From positions 1-64,000 of the forward strand of contig JAISOL010000012.1 of the NCBI GenBank assembly GCA_031275645.1: a DNA stretch of 64,000 nucleotides, in the 5' to 3' direction. Below the pieces are notes generated by a model that did not search any database, had not been told where the DNA came from, and was given only the letters and a program-made list of their open reading frames with translations. A program made the translations under genes and the position numbers. Positions within the stretch are counted from its first letter, which is position 1. Every line of letters begins with the position of its first letter. This document shows positions 39,556-48,489 of this stretch, one piece after another. The stretch comes from Deltaproteobacteria bacterium. Its GTDB lineage: Bacteria > Desulfobacterota > Desulfovibrionia > Desulfovibrionales > Desulfovibrionaceae.

Positions 39556-39780
39556 AAGCTTGCCAATCAAAGTGCGTCTGGCCCGAGACTGCTTTTTTTC
39601 TTTGTCCCAAACGGCCGTAGATTCATAGGCGTAAGTGATGCCGATCCTTTTGTCCAACTGGTAGATAATCGCCACAAGACACCTCCATCGTTATGTTTTC
39701 ACTATCACATAACGATGAAAAGTCAACCCTCGATTACACCACTTTACTGGTTTTATTACTATTTTCCCAATTCATTGTTA
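39555..39780 (-). mobile_element. IS remnant: N-terminal fragment of an IS1634-like transposase
   Basis: Minus-strand MAIIYQLDKRIGITYAYESTAVWDKEKKQSRARRTLIGKLD starting at 39675, then no further transposase; upstream inverted repeat. Confidence 0.75.
39686..39717. repeat. Perfect 10-bp inverted repeat near the IS remnant end
   Basis: CATCGTTATG - TTTTCACTATCA - CATAACGATG. Confidence 0.8.
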
Positions 39781-39781
39781 G

Positions 39782-40696
39782 GTTTTTCCGGGAAGGCAGG
39801 TTGTTAAAAAGTTTTTCCGGGGGATCGACGCTTTTTTCGCGGATCGTTTCCCTTTGCGCGCCTGTCTGTTGGAAATATCGGCGACGCTGCATGAAGCCAA
39901 CGGCGGCGACATTGATATGGACAAGTGTTACAGGGGGACAAACAACTGGCTGTTTCTCGGCAACAGCTACTCGCGTTGCGTGGATAAACTCCAGGGTATG
40001 GCGGCGCTTTCAGCCGACGATCTGAAACGGCAGACTGAAGAGTATGGAAAGATTCGTGATGCGGCCGCAAAGTGCGGAGCGGAATTTTTCATATTCATAG
40101 GACCGAATAAATCCAGCATCTATCCTGAATATCTGCCGCCGTTCGTGATCCCGGCGCGGCGGCGCTATATTTTTCCTCTTCTGGACAGTTTGAGCAACGC
40201 GGGAGTCAAGGTTTATGACCCGACGCTTAAACTTATCAAGGCAAAAAACACCGCTCTCCTTTACTACAGGACCGATACCCATTGGAATGCCCGCGGAGCC
40301 TGTGAAGCCTTCGAAGGTTTCAGAGAACCGGCCGGGCTTCCGTCCCTGCCGCCCTTTTTCTTTGCCGAAGCCCCGGAGCACAGAGGCGATTTGGTAAACA
40401 TAGGCGGCTATAAAAATTTCCCCCTGTCCACGGGCGACGGCTTCACACTGCATTGGCGCGTCCTGCCGGACATGCGTGAGGAAGACGGCCTGTTCGTGAA
40501 CGAGCGCGCGGTCAGCGACAAGACCGCCTGGGTATTTGGAGATTCATTCGCCAACGCTCTCAGGCCGTATATCACAGCGATGTTCAAAGAAGTCCGTTTT
40601 TTCAGGCACGGCGAATTTGAAGCGGCTGTATCCTCTCAGTTCTCCGAGCCGGATATGATACTTTGGGTTATTGTCGAAAGAAATTTCGCCCAATAG
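39782..40696 (+). pseudogene. N-terminally truncated AlgX/AlgJ-like (SGNH-type) acetylation protein
   Basis: FFADRFPLR...GTNNWLFLGNSYSRCVDKLQG...YYRTDTHWNARGA...AWVFGDSFANALRPYI; preceded in frame by a stop and the IS remnant. Confidence 0.75.
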
Positions 40697-40707
40697 CGGC
40701 CTTTCCC

Positions 40708-42108
40708 TCACAGGAGAACTCTGCCCCCCCTGCTTTTCAGGCGGCGGAGCGGCAGATCCTTGTAGTAAAGCCCTACTTCCCGTCCCTTCGTTTCCAGGCG
40801 CAGGCTCTGCCCGGAACACAGGGCCAGGATCGGAGCCGGCTCTTCCGCCTGCAAAAGTTCCGCTCCCCGCTTCCGGGCTTCCTCCGGGCCGGGCATAAGG
40901 CCATGCAGTCCAGGGTCGGGCTGAAAAGAGGCCGGATCTTCCCCCCCGCCTCTGCCCAGGAGAAAATCCCTCCGGGGAAAGGATTCCGGAAAGAGTTCTC
41001 CGCCAAGAGCGTGCTGGAAATACAGCCCGGCTCTCTCTCCGGCCCGCCGCCCGGATTGCCGGAAAACGAGGCTCCCCGGCGGCAGCAGGCCTGGCTCCAG
41101 CAGAGGCGAGGCAATGCTCCGGAGCGGGAGTTCCCCGGAGGCGCCGGGAGGGGAGGAAGACGAAGGGGATGGACGGCGGGCCGGGTTCTCTGTCGGGGCC
41201 TTGCGCAGCAGGGCAAGGTAAAAACCCTGGGCCAGACCGCTGCGCCGGGCTATGCGCAGAGTGCCGGCGCAATCCGGAAAGGAGTCCGGGACAGGCTCAA
41301 GACAGAATCCGGGAAAGGGCTCCAGGGGGAGCAATTCCGGAAAGAAGCCTCCGGCTTCGGAAGAAAGCTCCGCCAGCGCCCAGCGGATCTGTTCCTCGTT
41401 TTCCAGGATATTTACGGTGCAGGTGGAGTAACTGAGCACCCCCCCCGGCTGGAGGAGGCGGAAGGCCGTCCGCAGGAGCATCCTTTGCAGGCCGATCAGG
41501 GGCTTCACCTTGTCTCCCCGCCAGAGAGAGAGCACGCGTGGGTGTTTTTCCGCCGTGCCCCAGCCGCTGCAGGGCGGATCCAGGAGTATGGCGTCGAAAC
41601 CCGCGAAGCCGGCGGGCGGGGAGATGCCCTTTCCGTCAAGCCCCAGAGTGGCGGCGTTGAAAATGTTCAACAGTTCCAGATTCCGGCGCAGCGTGGCCAG
41701 GCGCCCGGGAGAAGGCTCGTTGCTAAGGATCAGGGAGTTGTCTCCCAGGAGCCTGGCCAGCAGCGCGCTTTTGCCTCCTGGACTGGCGCAGAGATCCAGT
41801 ACCGTTGCCCCGCGCGCCGGCGGAAAGGAGGTTGAGGGCTCCGCGCCCGGCCGCGTTTTTTCAGGCTCGGAGAGTTTCCGGGCCAGAGCCAGGGCGGGGA
41901 GCATGGAAGAGGCGTCCTGGATGTAGATGAGGCCGAAGCGCGCCGCCAGACTGGCTCCCAGGGGCAGAGGCTCGCGGGTGAGGAGCCTGGCCCCGCTGTA
42001 AAAGGGAAGCTCCGTGAAAACATAGCCCTGGGAGCGGAGCAGATCCTCCAGCAGCGGCCATTGTTCCGCTCTGCCTCCCAGGCGGAAGACGCGCGTGGCG
42101 TTGCGCAT
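40708..42108 (-). CDS. NOL1/NOP2/Sun (RsmB/RsmF-type) RNA m5C methyltransferase
   Basis: IYIQDASSMLPAL, VLDLCASPGGKSALLARLL, DAILLDPPCSGWGTAEKHP, SYSTCTVNILENEEQI; start chosen at MRNATRVFRL. Confidence 0.9.
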   Translation of the reverse strand: MRNATRVFRLGGRAEQWPLLEDLLRSQGYVFTELPFYSGARLLTREPLPLGASLAARFGLIYIQDASSMLPALALARKLSEPEKTRPGAEPSTSFPPARGATVLDLCASPGGKSALLARLLGDNSLILSNEPSPGRLATLRRNLELLNIFNAATLGLDGKGISPPAGFAGFDAILLDPPCSGWGTAEKHPRVLSLWRGDKVKPLIGLQRMLLRTAFRLLQPGGVLSYSTCTVNILENEEQIRWALAELSSEAGGFFPELLPLEPFPGFCLEPVPDSFPDCAGTLRIARRSGLAQGFYLALLRKAPTENPARRPSPSSSSPPGASGELPLRSIASPLLEPGLLPPGSLVFRQSGRRAGERAGLYFQHALGGELFPESFPRRDFLLGRGGGEDPASFQPDPGLHGLMPGPEEARKRGAELLQAEEPAPILALCSGQSLRLETKGREVGLYYKDLPLRRLKSRGGRVLL

Positions 42109-42128
42109 AAACGGGTTCCTTGGCGGGG

Positions 42129-44600
42129 TTACAATTCTCCGGCCCGGATCAGGGCTTCGCGGGCCGCGTTTTTTTTGCCGCAAGCTTCCAGAGCCCGCGC
42201 CAGCTCCAGCCAGGCCGGGCGCAAATCCGGGCGCAGGGATACGCTCTGCCGGGCCAGGCTTTCAGCCACGGCCGGATCCTCTCCGGCGTCCAGATAAAGC
42301 CCGGCCAGGAGCTGCAGAGAGACGGCGTCGCGCGGATCGAGCAACAGGGCCGCATGCAGTTCTTCACGCGCTTCCTGCGGCTTTCCTTTTTTTATGGCCA
42401 GGCGGGCCAGGCCGCGTCTGGTCAGCACGGCGCCTCCGGGCAAGCCGGAGGCCAGGCGGTAATATTTTTCCGCCGCGGCGAAGTCTTCTTCTTCCTCGGC
42501 AATCTGCCCCAGGCGGTAACAGGCAAAAACTCTGATTTCCCCGGAATCGTCCGAAGAAGCCGCCTCGCCGGGATCGGCCCGCGCCAGATCCAGACAGCGG
42601 AGGTAAAAATTCCTGGCCTCGGCAAAGGCGCGGCGGTTCTGCTGGAGGTTGCCCAGGTTATACAGGGTGTTCACATCCGTGGGATCGCGGCGCAAGGCCT
42701 CTTCCAGGCTCCGGAGGGCTTCGCCGTGCCGCCCCAGATCGGCCAGAATCACGCCCAGGGAATTCCAGGCCAGAATGTTGTCCGGGTCGCAGAGCAAGGC
42801 GCGCCTGTACTCGGCCATAGCCTCGGTGAAGTCTCCCAGGCTGTGCAATCTGTCCGCGTTTATGTTCAGAGCCAGAGAGTCCAGCTCTCCTATATGGGGA
42901 GGAGGCAGGAGCAGGGCGTAATCCAGGGCCTTGTTGACGTTGTCCAGGGCCTCGGCCTTGCGGAAATCCAGAAAGGGATGAGCGGCCAGCCCAAAGGCGG
43001 AATCCAGCCCGGAGTCAAGGGCAATATCCCCGGATAAGCCGCGCAGTTGCTGGAGCAGAGTCCGCGTATCCGCTTCCGGCAGGAAAAAAATCAAAGAATT
43101 AAAGGCATAGCGCCCCAAAAGCAGTTCGGGGCCGAAAAATTTCCGGCATCTCTCCGCCGCGCTCTCCATGAGCTTTTCCCAATTTTCTGAGGAAGAGGGT
43201 TGAGTTTGGGTAAAACGGCCCAGCACCAGGGAGAACTCCGCGTATTTTTCCCGCGCCAGAACCCAGCGGGGTAGAAAATCCGCCAGGGGCGCCGGCCCGG
43301 ATCCCTCCGGGAGAGCTGAAGAAGCATTGCTCCCGGCTTTTTGGTCGTCGGGGTAGAAGACTGTCGGGTAATTCAGGCCGGGAGGGCCGGAACGCAGGCG
43401 ATCCCCGGCCTCGGGCGGGAAAAGGGGGTCGTCAATCCGCAACACTTCCGCCAGGGATTCGTTTGTCCCGGCTTCCACCAGAAATACATCCCCCTTATAG
43501 CGCGGGCCGGACTCTTTCCCCTCTCCGCCCGGCTCCCAGAGCGTGAAGATCTGCCCGGCCCTGGCACCGGCGGAACTTCCGAGGCTGACCAGGAGACGCG
43601 AGAGCGGGCGCTTCTCCAGCACCCTCCCTCCTTCCCGCAGTATATCGGCATAGGCCATGAGCGGAGGAGGGCCGGATTCCGGGCCGGCCGGCCTGTTTTC
43701 AGCGGCCGCGAGCGCGGCCAGGGAGGCCCTTTGCAGCAGGTGGCGGGCCTGCTCCCCCGCGTCGCGCCTCTCCAGGCCCCGGAGATCGCGCGGGCAGCTC
43801 ACATAGCCCGCCGAGAGAGCGACCCGGAGGCGCAACCCGGTCAGGGGGCTGACGGCGCTGACTTCTCCCAGCTTAGCGCCCAGATCCCGGGCGAGAGCCT
43901 CAAGCGGGCGTGGTCCGGCTTCGGGCAGAAGCAGGGCAAATTCGGCCTCGCCGCTGCGCGAGGCCAGGGCCTGTCGCGGACGCGATTTTTCCAGCTCCAG
44001 GCCCAGAAGGCGCAGCAGGTCTTCGGCCCGCAAATATCCATGCTCAAGCGCTATCCTGTCCAGTCCGTCCAGGCGCAGGAGCAGGAGGCCGAACTGCCCG
44101 GAGCGTTTCGCGCGGCCCGGCCTGCCGGGGCCGCCCCCTTCCCGCGCTGCCTGGGGGAAAATTCCGCGCAGGCGCTCCAGTTCTTCGGCCAGAGCCTCAA
44201 ACAGAGCGGAACGATTGTACAGCCCGCTTGTCGCGTCTCTGCGGCTTTGCCTGAAAAGGGCCGCCTTGTCCAGGCACAGCCCGGCCACGGCCGGCAGAAA
44301 GGGCAGAAGCTTTGCGATCTCCCTGCCCTGGACGCCGGCGGCTACAAAAAATCCCAGAAAATCGCCGCCTTGTTGCTGCAGGGGCAGGAGCAGCTTACGC
44401 TCGCGGGGCAGATATTCGGCGCAAATTTGTGCCTCCTTGCGCGGAAAATAATAACTGTGCGCGGTGAAGGAAAAAAAAGCGCGCAGTGAGGAACAAAGAA
44501 TCCCTTCCAAGGGAAGGAGATCCACGCGGGAAAGCGGAGGAGGGAGGGAAGCGCCCCTGTACTCTTCCACGGCGGAGTATGAGGTTGATCTTGTAGCCAT
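42129..44600 (-). CDS. Degenerate GGDEF-type domain protein with C-terminal TPR repeats
   Basis: SGLYNRSALFEAL, FGLLLLRLDGLDRIALEHGYLRAEDLLR, RSGEAEFALLLPEAG in the GGDEF position; TPR-like C-terminus (LYNLGNLQQNRRAFAEARNFYLRCL). Confidence 0.75.
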   Translation of the reverse strand: MATRSTSYSAVEEYRGASLPPPLSRVDLLPLEGILCSSLRAFFSFTAHSYYFPRKEAQICAEYLPRERKLLLPLQQQGGDFLGFFVAAGVQGREIAKLLPFLPAVAGLCLDKAALFRQSRRDATSGLYNRSALFEALAEELERLRGIFPQAAREGGGPGRPGRAKRSGQFGLLLLRLDGLDRIALEHGYLRAEDLLRLLGLELEKSRPRQALASRSGEAEFALLLPEAGPRPLEALARDLGAKLGEVSAVSPLTGLRLRVALSAGYVSCPRDLRGLERRDAGEQARHLLQRASLAALAAAENRPAGPESGPPPLMAYADILREGGRVLEKRPLSRLLVSLGSSAGARAGQIFTLWEPGGEGKESGPRYKGDVFLVEAGTNESLAEVLRIDDPLFPPEAGDRLRSGPPGLNYPTVFYPDDQKAGSNASSALPEGSGPAPLADFLPRWVLAREKYAEFSLVLGRFTQTQPSSSENWEKLMESAAERCRKFFGPELLLGRYAFNSLIFFLPEADTRTLLQQLRGLSGDIALDSGLDSAFGLAAHPFLDFRKAEALDNVNKALDYALLLPPPHIGELDSLALNINADRLHSLGDFTEAMAEYRRALLCDPDNILAWNSLGVILADLGRHGEALRSLEEALRRDPTDVNTLYNLGNLQQNRRAFAEARNFYLRCLDLARADPGEAASSDDSGEIRVFACYRLGQIAEEEEDFAAAEKYYRLASGLPGGAVLTRRGLARLAIKKGKPQEAREELHAALLLDPRDAVSLQLLAGLYLDAGEDPAVAESLARQSVSLRPDLRPAWLELARALEACGKKNAAREALIRAGEL

Positions 44601-44652
44601 GCCCGGCTTATATATGCTTCTCTCCGATTTGAAAAGCTTACGGGATAGTGCC

Positions 44653-44681
44653 TTGACGAAGAGAATGATTCGGCGTAATAT
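44653..44681 (+). promoter_or_regulatory. Sigma70-like promoter upstream of lysS
   Basis: TTGACG (44653-44658) - 17 nt - TAATAT (44676-44681). Confidence 0.65.
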
Positions 44682-44743
44682 TAAATACTTAAATATGTTA
44701 AAGTAAGATCGCCCGGCGTCCCCCATTAAAAAGGAACTTCACA

Positions 44744-46354
44744 GTGGGAAACAATCCCTCCAAATCCGGACCGGCCGCTTCCCGCGGAACGAAAATCAAG
44801 CTGGCCACCAAATCGCCGCGAGCCGCGGCTTTTGTCCCCCTGCTCCAGGGCCTGGAAAGGCGGAATGAACTGAATGAAGTGATTAAAGGCCGGGTGGTTA
44901 AAATCTGCGAACTCCTGGACCAGGGAGTCGGCGTATACGCCAACGGCTTTGTGAAGGATTCCCATAGCCTAGATATGGAGCGGCTTTACGGCCGGGCGGA
45001 CGCCGCGGAACTGGAGGCTCTGGAAGCGGAGGGGAAACTTTTTTCTCTGGCCGGGCGCGTGCTTACCCTGCGTTCTTTCGGCAAAGTGGCCTTTTTTGAT
45101 TTGCTTGACTCCACCGGAAGTCTGCAATGCTATATGGACAAAGAAGAGACGGACGAAAAATCTTTCAAACTTTTCAAGCGCCTGGACGTGGGCGACATCA
45201 TAGGCGTGCGCGGCTCGCTCTTCCGCACAAAAACCGGCGAACTAACCCTGAAATGCGCGGAAATCACCCTGCTCACCAAGAGCATACGCCCCCTGCCCGA
45301 AAAATATCACGGGCTCAAGGACATGGAGCAGCGTTACCGCCGCCGCTATGTGGACATCATCGTCAATCCGGAGAAAAAGGAAATATTCGAAAAACGTATC
45401 AGGATTATCCGCGAGTTCCGCAGGCTTATGGAAGAAGCCGGATTCCGCGAGGTGGAAACGCCCATTCTTCAGCCCATTCCTGGCGGCGCCACGGCCAAAC
45501 CTTTCGAAACGCACCATAACGCCCTGGATATGACCCTGTATCTGCGCATCTCCCCGGAACTCTATCTCAAACGTCTTCTGGTGGGCGGATTTGAAAAGAT
45601 TTTCGAGCTTAACCGCAGCTTCCGCAACGAGGGCATTTCCACCCGTCACAACCCGGAATTCACCATGTGCGAATTCTACTGGGCCTACGCCACCTTTGAG
45701 GATTTGATGGATTTCACCGCCAGGCTCTTTGCCGACCTGGCTCTTAAAATATGCGGCAGCACCCGGATAACTTATTCCGGGCAGGAAATAGATCTGCGCC
45801 CGGATCTCTGGAAGCGTCTGGATTTCTATGATTCTCTGCTGGAAATCGGCGGCCACGGGCCGGAAATGTTTAACGACCGGCAGGCCTTGTGCCGCTATAT
45901 TCAATCCCGGGGCGAAAAAGCGGTGGATAGTGAAAAGATTGGCAAACTCCAGGCCAAGCTGTTCGATCTGGATGTGGAGCCCAAGCTCATTCAGCCGCAT
46001 TTTATATGCCATTACCCCGCGGAGCTTTCGCCCCTTTCCCGGCGCAACGAGGCCGATCCCTCCCTGACCGATCGCTTTGAGTTCTTTATTTGCGGCCGGG
46101 AAATGGGCAACGCTTTTTCCGAGCTTAACGATCCCGCGGATCAGCGGGCCAGGTTCGAGGAACAGGTGGCGGAAAAAGAAGCCGGCAACGAGGAAGCCCA
46201 TTTTATGGACGAAGATTATCTGCGCGCCCTGGAATACGGAATGCCCCCGGCCGCCGGCGAAGGCATAGGCCTGGATCGCCTGGTCATGCTGCTTACCGAT
46301 GCGCCTTCCATCCGGGAGGTCATCCTTTTTCCCACCCTGAAACCGGAAAGCTGA
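44744..46354 (+). CDS. lysS: Class II lysine--tRNA ligase
   Basis: RRYVDIIVNPEKKEIFEKR, FETHHNALDMTLYLRISPELYLKRLLVGGFEKIFELNRSFRNEGISTRHNPEFTMCEFY; motif 3 GIGLDRLVMLLT. Confidence 0.97.
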   Translation: MGNNPSKSGPAASRGTKIKLATKSPRAAAFVPLLQGLERRNELNEVIKGRVVKICELLDQGVGVYANGFVKDSHSLDMERLYGRADAAELEALEAEGKLFSLAGRVLTLRSFGKVAFFDLLDSTGSLQCYMDKEETDEKSFKLFKRLDVGDIIGVRGSLFRTKTGELTLKCAEITLLTKSIRPLPEKYHGLKDMEQRYRRRYVDIIVNPEKKEIFEKRIRIIREFRRLMEEAGFREVETPILQPIPGGATAKPFETHHNALDMTLYLRISPELYLKRLLVGGFEKIFELNRSFRNEGISTRHNPEFTMCEFYWAYATFEDLMDFTARLFADLALKICGSTRITYSGQEIDLRPDLWKRLDFYDSLLEIGGHGPEMFNDRQALCRYIQSRGEKAVDSEKIGKLQAKLFDLDVEPKLIQPHFICHYPAELSPLSRRNEADPSLTDRFEFFICGREMGNAFSELNDPADQRARFEEQVAEKEAGNEEAHFMDEDYLRALEYGMPPAAGEGIGLDRLVMLLTDAPSIREVILFPTLKPES

Positions 46355-46374
46355 GAAAAGGTTTCCCCACCGCT

Positions 46375-47628
46375 ATGAAATTCGAGCTTTTCATCGCCCT
46401 GCGTTACCTGCGGGCAAAACGCCGGCAGACCTTCATTTCGATCATTTCCATATTTTCCATGGTGGGCGTGGCCTTGGGCGTGGCCTCTCTCATTGTGGCC
46501 ATGGGCATAATGAACGGCTTCACCAGAGAACTGCGCGAAAAGATCATGGGCGCGACCGCCCAGATTGTGGTGTACAATGCGCACGAAGGCATGCGGGATT
46601 ACGAAAGGATCCGCTCTCTGCTCCTGAATGTGCCCGGCGTTGAGAACGTCACTCCCTTTCTTTATACCGAACTTGCCATTTCCACTCCCGGCGGAGTCAA
46701 GGGCCTGATGACCAGGGGCATAGATCCGGCCGGCGGCCCGCTTTCCATCAACATGCTGAATAATCTGGTCAGCGGCAGCCTGAGCAATCTTTCCCGGCAG
46801 GCCCGGGAGGAGGATTCTTCCGCCGAAGCCCCTCCCGACGGCATTATCATAGGGCAGGAACTGGCTTCCTCCCTGCGGGTCGGCCTGGGATCGCGGGTAA
46901 ATCTGCTGGCGCCGTCGGGGCGCCGCAGTTCCGCGGGCGTGGCCCCCAGGGTGGCCCCCTTTGTCATTGCCGGCACCTTCAGTACCGGCATGCTCCAGTT
47001 TGACACCTCTCTGGGCTTTGTGAGCCTGGAAGCGGCCAGATCTCTCATGGGCATACGCGATGAACTGGTAAGCGGCCTGGAGCTGAGCATAGCCGATCCC
47101 TTCAAGGCCGATTCCGTGGCGGAAGAACTGAACCGCCTGCTGGGCGGGCGCTACACCATACGCACCTGGATGGAAAGCAACATCAACGTCTTCGCCGCCC
47201 TTCGGCTGGAAAAGCTGGCTATGGGCATAGTTCTGTTCCTGATCGTGCTGGTGGCGTCTTTTTCCATTGTCGCCAGCCTGATTATGCTGGTCATGGAAAA
47301 GACCAGGGATATCGCGGTGCTTATGTCCATGGGCGCGCGGAAAGAATCCATCCGTAAAATTTTTCGCCTGCAGGGGTTGATCATCGGGCTGCTGGGCACC
47401 GCCGTTGGTTTCGGCGCGGGCTACCTGCTCTGTTTTCTGCTCAGGCGCTATAAATTCATCAAATTGCCCGAAGGAGCCTATCCCATGAATTATGTGCCGG
47501 TACTCCTGCAATGGCAGGATCTTCTGTCAATTGCTCTTGGAGCGGTGCTCATCTGCTATCTGGCCACTCTCTATCCGGCCGGCCAGGCCGCCAGACTGGT
47601 TCCGGCCGAGGCCCTGCGCTCCGAATGA
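46375..47628 (+). CDS. lolC: Lipoprotein-releasing ABC transporter permease LolC/LolE
   Basis: FELFIALRYLRAKRRQTFISIISIFSMVGVALGVASLIVAMGIMNGF. Confidence 0.95.
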   Translation: MKFELFIALRYLRAKRRQTFISIISIFSMVGVALGVASLIVAMGIMNGFTRELREKIMGATAQIVVYNAHEGMRDYERIRSLLLNVPGVENVTPFLYTELAISTPGGVKGLMTRGIDPAGGPLSINMLNNLVSGSLSNLSRQAREEDSSAEAPPDGIIIGQELASSLRVGLGSRVNLLAPSGRRSSAGVAPRVAPFVIAGTFSTGMLQFDTSLGFVSLEAARSLMGIRDELVSGLELSIADPFKADSVAEELNRLLGGRYTIRTWMESNINVFAALRLEKLAMGIVLFLIVLVASFSIVASLIMLVMEKTRDIAVLMSMGARKESIRKIFRLQGLIIGLLGTAVGFGAGYLLCFLLRRYKFIKLPEGAYPMNYVPVLLQWQDLLSIALGAVLICYLATLYPAGQAARLVPAEALRSE

Positions 47629-48308
47629 ACAAAAATATCTATACCCTGAAAAATCTGTGCAAATTGTACAAGGGCCCGGCGGAAGATCTGCTGATTCTGG
47701 ATAATCTCAACCTGGGAATCGCCGCCGGCGAACACCTTTCCATAATAGGAGCTTCCGGTTCCGGTAAATCCACCCTCTTGCATATTTTGGGGACCCTTGA
47801 TAGCCCAAGCAGTGGGGAAGCGCTGTTTGAAGAAAAGCCTCTCAGCGGCTTGAGCGAGGACGAAAAAGCCGAGTTCCGCAACCGGCATCTGGGCTTTATC
47901 TTTCAGTTTCACTATTTGCTGCCGGAATTCAATACGCTGGAAAATGTCGCCATGCAGGCTGTTATAGGCGGGACGCCCGGAAAAGAAGCCTTGAAGAGGG
48001 CGAAGGATATTCTGGAAATGGTCGGTTTGAAAGAAAGGGGGGAGCACCCCGTCACTACCCTTTCCGGCGGAGAAAGACAAAGAGCCGCCATTGCCAGGGC
48101 GATTCTGCAAAACCCCAAAGTGCTCCTGGCCGACGAGCCCACCGGCAATCTGGACGAAAAAACCGGGCGGCAGATTGCGGATTTACTGTTGAGCCTGAAC
48201 CGGGATATGGGGCTGACCCTGATTGTTGTGACGCACAACCTGGAGCTGGCCCGCAGATCCGGGCGCATACTGGAACTGAAACAGGGCGGGCTGGCGGAGT
48301 TCGGATAA
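47625..48308 (+). CDS. lolD: Lipoprotein-releasing ABC transporter ATPase LolD
   Basis: IIGASGSGKSTLLHILGTLDSPSSGEALFE, LSGGERQRAAIARAIL; 4-nt overlap with lolC. Confidence 0.95.
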   Translation: MNKNIYTLKNLCKLYKGPAEDLLILDNLNLGIAAGEHLSIIGASGSGKSTLLHILGTLDSPSSGEALFEEKPLSGLSEDEKAEFRNRHLGFIFQFHYLLPEFNTLENVAMQAVIGGTPGKEALKRAKDILEMVGLKERGEHPVTTLSGGERQRAAIARAILQNPKVLLADEPTGNLDEKTGRQIADLLLSLNRDMGLTLIVVTHNLELARRSGRILELKQGGLAEFG

Positions 48309-48480
48309 ATAGCCGCGAGGCTGGCTTTGCCCGCCGTTAAGCGGCCGTTTGAGACGTTGGCCGAAATGCCCTGGCGGCCGCGCAAGCGGGAGCCCGCCAC
48401 GAAGGCGCGGGCGGAACTCGTTTCGCCGTCAAGCGCCGAAGTGAGCGTCTTAAAGTTAAAATGCTTTAGCAGAAGAAAAG
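48307..48480. repeat. Dispersed intergenic repeat, fullest copy
   Basis: 5' part similar to 36474-36530, 3' part similar to 1-120. Confidence 0.55.
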
Positions 48481-48489
48481 AGGGAACCT

